Below are positions 6,301-9,369 of a stretch of 9,369 nt of DNA, one piece after another. The stretch is from positions 1 through 9,369 of the forward strand of contig JAANWY010000214.1 of assembly GCA_018263655.1 (NCBI GenBank), given 5' to 3'. The DNA is from Anaerolineales bacterium (GTDB lineage: Bacteria > Chloroflexota > Anaerolineae > Epilineales > JAANWY01). The translations under genes were made by a program, and so were the position numbers. The number at the start of each line of letters is the position of its first letter. The first letter of the stretch is position 1. The notes under the pieces are model-generated. The model saw only the letters and a list, made by a program, of their open reading frames with translations, did not search any database and was not told the origin of the DNA.

Positions 6301-7568
6301 GTCGCCTCGTCAATCCACTTCATCGGTGGCACTAGTTCCTCGTCGAACTCATCGATGTGTTGCTGACCCAGGTCAATGATCTCGCGCCAACACGCACTCA
6401 AGCCGTGCTTGAAGGGAGCCATGGCCAGCCCCATATAGTCATCGCTGTAGCGAGTGAGCTTGTTCAGCGAACGGGTTAACAACTTGACAGCACCGACGGC
6501 GTTATGCTGCACGAGGTACTTGTGAAAGGCGGCTGCGGCTTGAATCAGCCCTTGCAAGAATGGCTTGTGTTCAGGCGGCGCATCCAGCCACACTTCCTCC
6601 AAGGCCTCGTGGCAGTCCCAATACTGACCCGAGTTGTAGAGTGCCATGCCGGTCTCCACAGCTGCACGATCCTCGGCCGAGAGCTGTGCCGGTTGGCTGC
6701 TATCGAGGAGAGCCGGCTCGCGCACCATAACGTAGAAACTGCGGCGCTGGCCATCTCGCACCTCGCTTATGAAATCAACGATGACGTAGCCATCCTCGAA
6801 GTACTCTTCGAAGAGGGCCCGCGTCAGCAACCGCCAATCACGCGCCAGCTTGGTATTCGCTTCTTTGATCTCCTGGAAGTTCGGAGGAATCTCCACCAGC
6901 ACAGTCGAACGGCGATGAGGCTCCCACGAGAGGGTGGCCGGCAAGCCGTCGCTGTCCAGCTCTACCTGGTTGACGATTGCGGCCCCCTGGCTCAGCACAT
7001 CGTCCAGCGTCGCCGCGGGCGCCGGGGGATTCTCAGAACAGTGCGCGGCGACCCGAGAACTTCGAACCCACCACTCGACTTCGAAGCGATCGGTGGGTAG
7101 GTCCGCGTATATCGAAGCTTTGATCTCGCCGTAAAGATCACGGATGTAGGTCCGGCAGATGCCCCCCAACTTGGCGATGTTCAGGTGAGCACTGGCCCCC
7201 TCCAGTGGATCGTAGGTCCACGTGATGAGGTCCAGACCCTGATCGAGGACGAACTGGCGCTGCCGGCGTTTCAGTGCCTGGGCGATGCCGCGCGACCGAT
7301 ACCTTGGCACGACGCCCACCATGTGCGAGCAATGTTTGACGTCGCCTTCCGCGGTCTGTCCCAGGAAGCCAAAAAGGTATCCGACCATCATGTCCTCTTC
7401 AAAGGCACCGAGAACTAGCCCACCGTTCTTTTGAGCTGTGATGAGGATATGCGCCGGCACCATCGCCGTGTCACCCTCCATGTCCCAGGCGACGCGCTGG
7501 ACATCCTCGGCCTTCCGGAAGTCGTCAACGCTCTCGAGCTGTCGAACTACGATGTCGTCAGTTGCCAT
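6294..7568 (-). CDS. GNAT acyltransferase (COG3375-like) fused to DUF309
   Basis: A 424-residue two-domain cytoplasmic protein. Residues about 5-285 resemble the COG3375 GNAT group. The acyl-CoA motif lies near HMVGVVPRYRSRGIAQALKR (82-101), with R91-S-R-G94-I-A96 as the pyrophosphate loop; 'TWTYDPLEGASAHLNIAKLG' (116-135) is a stretch I associate with this group. Residues about 300-375 match DUF309, with YNSGQYWDCHEALEEVW (311-327, H320/E321/E324/E325), then FLQGLIQAAAAFHKY and a LLTRSLNKL helix. DUF309 is usually a separate small protein, so the fusion is unusual. The stop overlaps the racemase start (ATGTTAG), implying translational coupling. Published enolase-superfamily work, as I recall it, links such a GNAT with N-succinylamino acid racemase in conversion of D- to L-amino acids, so an N-acylamino acid product is plausible. 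The acyl donor and amine are not readable from sequence. The ribosome binding site is weak (AAAGTGA about 5 nt before the ATG). Confidence 0.85.
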   Translation of the reverse strand: MATDDIVVRQLESVDDFRKAEDVQRVAWDMEGDTAMVPAHILITAQKNGGLVLGAFEEDMMVGYLFGFLGQTAEGDVKHCSHMVGVVPRYRSRGIAQALKRRQRQFVLDQGLDLITWTYDPLEGASAHLNIAKLGGICRTYIRDLYGEIKASIYADLPTDRFEVEWWVRSSRVAAHCSENPPAPAATLDDVLSQGAAIVNQVELDSDGLPATLSWEPHRRSTVLVEIPPNFQEIKEANTKLARDWRLLTRALFEEYFEDGYVIVDFISEVRDGQRRSFYVMVREPALLDSSQPAQLSAEDRAAVETGMALYNSGQYWDCHEALEEVWLDAPPEHKPFLQGLIQAAAAFHKYLVQHNAVGAVKLLTRSLNKLTRYSDDYMGLAMAPFKHGLSACWREIIDLGQQHIDEFDEELVPPMKWIDEATC

Positions 7569-7631
7569 GGATCACTTTCATTAGAGCCTGCCCAGAATGC
7601 GTTGGGTAACCGTTCAGGAGGTATCAGGACT

Positions 7632-7722
7632 AGCATCCTGAGTAGGTCGAAACGAAGTGGAGACCGTATCGAAGCGACGTCCTGAGCGGCGTCCTGAGCC
7701 TGTCGAAGGGCCTGTCGAAGGG
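7632..7722. repeat. Composite interspersed repeat with tandem 12-mers
   Basis: Reads in order: ATCCTGAGTAGGTCG with GAAGTGGAGACC, TATCGAAGCGACG, then CGTCCTGAGC twice at 12-nt spacing (7678-7687, 7690-7699), then CCTGTCGAAGGG twice in tandem (7699-7710, 7711-7722). 'CCTGAGCCTGTCGAAGGG' is a well-known dispersed bacterial intergenic motif. A diverged copy of the first part lies at 1-60 on the opposite strand, and a shorter one at 9341-9369. There is no associated transposase. Confidence 0.65.
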
Positions 7723-7757
7723 ATGGCTCCATGGGTTGCCCCCTGAACGCTTACTGC

Positions 7758-7880
7758 GTTGGAACCCGTTCGTAGTAAGCGCCTGCCTGCTCGGTGCAGG
7801 CAGGCACGTAGCGTTAGCGGATAGCGTCTTACGGCACTCCGCCCTGCGGGCTACGTGCCTTACTACGAACGGGTTCCAAC
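7758..7880. repeat. Long palindrome (31-bp arms) with a hairpin inserted in one arm
   Basis: The outer arms at 7758-7779 and 7859-7880 are perfect 22-bp inverted repeats (GTTGGAACCCGTTCGTAG.. / ..CTACGAACGGGTTCCAAC). The right arm runs on uninterrupted with GCTACGTGC (7850-7858). Its partner GCACGTAGC is at 7804-7812, displaced from the left outer arm by exactly 24 nt (7780-7803). Most of that insert is half of another perfect hairpin, GCCTGCCTGC-TCGGT-GCAGGCAGGC (7781-7805). Without the 24 nt the stem would be 31 bp perfect with a loop of about 37 nt. It begins 41 bp downstream of the VKOR stop. It may act as a transcript 3' end, or be a non-autonomous palindromic (MITE-like) element. No target-site duplication is evident. 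Confidence 0.75.
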
Positions 7881-7921
7881 AGTTTTTGGCCACACTCAGC
7901 TTATTGCGTCGCCTTGCTTAC

Positions 7922-8401
7922 TTACGTCGCGCGGCTCATTGCGTCGCGCAGCGCGCCCCCGAAAACCAGCGCGATCAACACGGCCGATGTTACGCACCAC
8001 GGACAGATTGCGTGCAAAACAGCCACCTCGATGTATGTCAGGTAAATCGAGTACAACACGCCGGCCAAGCTGATTCCAAAGACGGCCAATGCCACCGTCG
8101 ATGCCATGCCGGGGGCGGGGCGCCGGCTGTACATCGACAGCGCAAACAGCGTCAAATACATTCCGAAGCCGAGTAACGCTACGGGGATACCCGAGACTTC
8201 GGCGTACGTACTACTATTGACGGCTTCGCAGTCGCCGACGCCAGTGCACAAGGCCGTCGAGCCGCCCCAGTGCACCCATGTCAGATACGCCGACACTATC
8301 ATCCCCAACAAGGAAGCGACCGGTATCAACAAACCTGACCAGTCGCGGGCCGGCGCCGCTCCTAGCGCCGCAGCCCGCCGGTGACCGACTGCCTCACTCA
8401 C
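7922..8401 (-). CDS. Vitamin K epoxide reductase (VKOR) family membrane oxidoreductase
   Basis: Integral membrane protein of 159 residues, about the size of a stand-alone bacterial VKOR domain. Helices are at about 22-45, 70-91, 100-122 and 127-149. The four redox cysteines are present: C52 and C58 in the first external loop (LCTGVGDCEAVNSSTYAEVSG), the conserved serine just after (S63/S64), and the quinone-facing C133-P-W-C136. Their spacing matches the cyanobacterial VKOR (C50, C56, S62, C130, C133). The expected role is to reoxidise the partner DsbA-like protein and pass electrons to quinone, replacing DsbB. The start is GTG, and its GTGA overlaps the TGA of the upstream thiol oxidoreductase. 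GGAGG at 8409-8413, 7 nt before the GTG, confirms it. Unlike some VKORs it carries no fused thioredoxin domain; that role falls to the neighbour. Confidence 0.93.
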   Translation of the reverse strand: MSEAVGHRRAAALGAAPARDWSGLLIPVASLLGMIVSAYLTWVHWGGSTALCTGVGDCEAVNSSTYAEVSGIPVALLGFGMYLTLFALSMYSRRPAPGMASTVALAVFGISLAGVLYSIYLTYIEVAVLHAICPWCVTSAVLIALVFGGALRDAMSRAT

Positions 8402-9180
8402 GATGCCGCCTCCAACTGCTTGTCAATGATCTCCTTCATCTGCTCAAAGGGGAGACTGCCTCCGACGAATTCGTCGTTCACAAAGAAGGACGGCGTGCCT
8501 TCCACGCCGCGAGACTTCGCCTCCGCCGTCTCCTCGACCACCTTCGATGCGTACTTGTTGTCGTCGAGACACTGGTTGAACGTCTCGGTGTCTAGCCCGA
8601 GATCTGCAGCGTACTGCTTGAGGTTCTCCCGGGCGAAGGCGCCCGAGTTTCGCCCTTGCTGCTTCTCAAAGAGAAGCTCATTGTACTCCCAGAAGTGACC
8701 CTGGTCGGCTGCACATAGCGCCGCCATCGCCGCCCACTGCGACTCTTCACCCAAAATCGCTGCGTTCTTGTGGACGTGCCGCACCTTGCCAGCGGTCACA
8801 TAGTTCTTGATGACCTCTGGCAGCACCGTGAGGTTGAAATTGCTGCAGTGGGGACACTGGTAGTCTGAATACTCCACAATCGTCACCGGCGCGTCAGAGT
8901 CTCCCAGTGCGGGCTCGCCAGCCTCTGTCGGCTCACTGGGGATCACGGACAGATCGATGCCGGCGAACTCCCCTTGTTCGACCGAACCCTCTTCCCCCGC
9001 TGCGGCGGAATCAGCCGGCTGAGCCTGAGTCGCCGGCTGCCCGCCCCCGGTCTGGCTCAGGACGATGAAGGCCACGACCATGATGACGGCAATGCCAGCT
9101 ACCAATCCAATCTGCATTCGCGTAATGCCACTCTGGTCCACTCTTTGCTGCTGTCTGGAACTCTTTCTTCGACGACTCAC
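8398..9180 (-). CDS. Membrane-anchored DsbA-like thiol:disulfide oxidoreductase
   Basis: 260 residues. A basic N-terminus (MSRRRKSSR) is followed by one transmembrane anchor at about 23-42, a Gly/Ala/Glu-rich flexible linker (43-90) and a DsbA/thioredoxin_4-type domain (about 91-258). The active site is C109-P-H-C112 in EYSDYQCPHCSNF, and the cis-proline loop is V-E-G-T229-P230-SFFVN. Two more cysteines (C156, C204) lie in the inserted helical part and could form a second disulfide. The active site should face outside, oxidising cysteines in exported proteins and being reoxidised by the VKOR encoded immediately downstream. The start is GTG with GAGGGAGA at 9188-9195 and 8 nt spacing. The nearby ATGs in that leader are in another frame and stop at once, so the GTG is the real start. 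The nucleotide just before the coding region is 9181. Confidence 0.93.
   Translation of the reverse strand: MSRRRKSSRQQQRVDQSGITRMQIGLVAGIAVIMVVAFIVLSQTGGGQPATQAQPADSAAAGEEGSVEQGEFAGIDLSVIPSEPTEAGEPALGDSDAPVTIVEYSDYQCPHCSNFNLTVLPEVIKNYVTAGKVRHVHKNAAILGEESQWAAMAALCAADQGHFWEYNELLFEKQQGRNSGAFARENLKQYAADLGLDTETFNQCLDDNKYASKVVEETAEAKSRGVEGTPSFFVNDEFVGGSLPFEQMKEIIDKQLEAAS
8409..8413 (-). promoter_or_regulatory. Ribosome binding site that fixes the VKOR GTG start
   Basis: GGAGG on the minus strand, 7 nt upstream of the GTG at 8401 and inside the last codons of the DsbA-like gene. It is a near-consensus site and decides in favour of the GTG start at the 4-bp overlap. Confidence 0.75.
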
Positions 9181-9187
9181 TTCATCA

Positions 9188-9195
9188 TCTCCCTC
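9188..9195 (-). promoter_or_regulatory. Ribosome binding site that fixes the DsbA-like GTG start
   Basis: GAGGGAGA on the minus strand, with the GGGAG core 8 nt before the GTG at 9180. It supports the GTG as start in a leader where the ATG codons (for example in ATGATGAAGTGA) lie in another frame. Confidence 0.65.
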
Positions 9196-9243
9196 ATTGT
9201 TACGACTGTTTCTTCGTCAACGTTAGGTTTGTGGTAACTACCT

Positions 9244-9254
9244 TGACAATGTCA
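9244..9254. promoter_or_regulatory. Small palindrome upstream of the DsbA-like gene
   Basis: TGACA-A-TGTCA, with 5-bp arms around one base, lies about 63 nt upstream of the GTG start in an AT-rich leader. Its position suits an operator near the promoter of the disulfide operon. It is short and could be chance. Confidence 0.25.
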
Positions 9255-9282
9255 CATTAAACAAATGCTCTACACTAACACC

Positions 9283-9331
9283 GCTGTGGCCGGTCGCCGC
9301 TTCGCTTATAGACCGCGCGACCGGCCACAGC
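9283..9331. repeat. Strong GC-rich hairpin upstream of the DsbA-like gene
   Basis: Perfect 15-bp inverted repeat: GCTGTGGCCGGTCGC (9283-9297) and GCGACCGGCCACAGC (9317-9331), with a 19-nt loop. No T-run follows on either strand. It could end a transcript coming from beyond the right edge, insulate the disulfide operon, or be another extragenic palindrome. Confidence 0.65.
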
Positions 9332-9340
9332 AGCGGAATG

Positions 9341-9369
9341 TGAGTAGGCACGAAGTAGCCTGAGTAGTC
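9341..9369. repeat. Partial interspersed repeat at the right edge
   Basis: TGAGTAGG at 9341-9348, with ACGAAGT shortly after (9350-9356) and TGAGTAG again at 9361. The order and words resemble 7639-7658 (TGAGTAGG..ACGAAGT). It is cut by the window end, so membership of the same repeat family is tentative. Confidence 0.35.

Larger units (their letters stand above)
7569..7921. other. 353-bp intergenic repeat region between VKOR and GNAT genes
   Basis: No gene is supported. It contains a composite interspersed repeat (7632-7722) and a long palindrome (7758-7880). It also has an imperfect inverted pair, CGTTCAGGAGG (7611-7621) / CCCCCTGAACG (7739-7749), matching at 10 of 11 positions and bracketing the interspersed repeat. 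GCGTTGG..AACCGTTC near 7599-7615 resembles the start of the palindrome arm at 7757 (GCGTTGGAACCCGTTC). The separation makes it likely that the GNAT-racemase pair has its own promoter, but I cannot point to one. Confidence 0.55.

Noticed and set aside
5681..6313. 210-residue minus-strand frame overlapping the racemase
   Set aside because: Arg/Pro-rich shadow; the racemase frame has the complete enolase-superfamily catalytic set.
7758..7880. CRISPR or integron-type array
   Set aside because: Only one inverted structure, with no regular direct repeats and spacers and no cas or integrase gene.
7632..7880. Insertion sequence
   Set aside because: No transposase frame and no target-site duplication found at the palindrome ends; at most a non-autonomous element.
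7736..8176. 146-residue plus-strand frame over the palindrome and VKOR gene
   Set aside because: It reads through the palindromic repeat and then antisense to VKOR; no recognisable domain.
9243..9248. TTGACA on the plus strand as a -35 box
   Set aside because: No gene follows on the plus strand and no -10 lies at the right distance; it is part of a small palindrome.

Overview
The window holds six protein-coding genes, all on the minus strand, so the map reads from right to left. GC content looks high (roughly 57-60% by eye). The organism is most likely a Gram-positive-like or monoderm-type bacterium of the Chloroflexota (Anaerolineae or Caldilineae type). The grounds are large secreted proteins with Pro/Thr-rich linkers and 'xPLxY...W.TxIxVQN' beta-repeats, a DsbA/VKOR pair in place of DsbA/DsbB, a COG3375 acetyltransferase next to an N-acylamino-acid racemase, and intergenic DNA full of palindromes and 'CCTGAGCCTGTCGAAGGG'-type interspersed repeats. 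This is an inference from style; there is no rRNA or other phylogenetic marker.

Layout in transcription order: (i) 9180-8398, a membrane-anchored DsbA-like thiol oxidoreductase (CPHC). It overlaps by 4 bp with (ii) 8401-7922, a VKOR-family membrane protein with all four redox cysteines. Together they form a two-gene disulfide-bond-forming operon. (iii) A 353-bp repeat region (7569-7921) with tandem 12-mers and a 31-bp-arm palindrome. (iv) 7568-6294, a GNAT acetyltransferase fused to a C-terminal DUF309 domain. It overlaps by 7 bp with (v) 6300-5188, an enolase-superfamily N-acylamino acid racemase/o-succinylbenzoate synthase with the full catalytic set. (vi) 4936-2486, an 816-residue secreted protein with a prealbumin/SdrD-B-like calcium-loop domain and four beta-repeat units. 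(vii) A 515-bp palindrome-rich spacer. (viii) 1970-120, a 616-residue secreted paralogue of (vi).

How the parts may work together: the DsbA/VKOR pair makes disulfides outside the membrane, and the two large secreted proteins contain conserved cysteine pairs that could be clients. The GNAT and racemase are translationally coupled. From known enolase-superfamily biology they could form an N-acyl-D-amino-acid to N-acyl-L-amino-acid route; the DUF309 fusion is the unusual element. Nothing here is a phage, plasmid, CRISPR or transposase locus. The least explained parts are the non-coding palindromes: a double hairpin whose halves differ only at mutually compensating positions (2114-2165), and a long palindrome interrupted on one arm by a self-complementary 24-nt insert (7758-7880).
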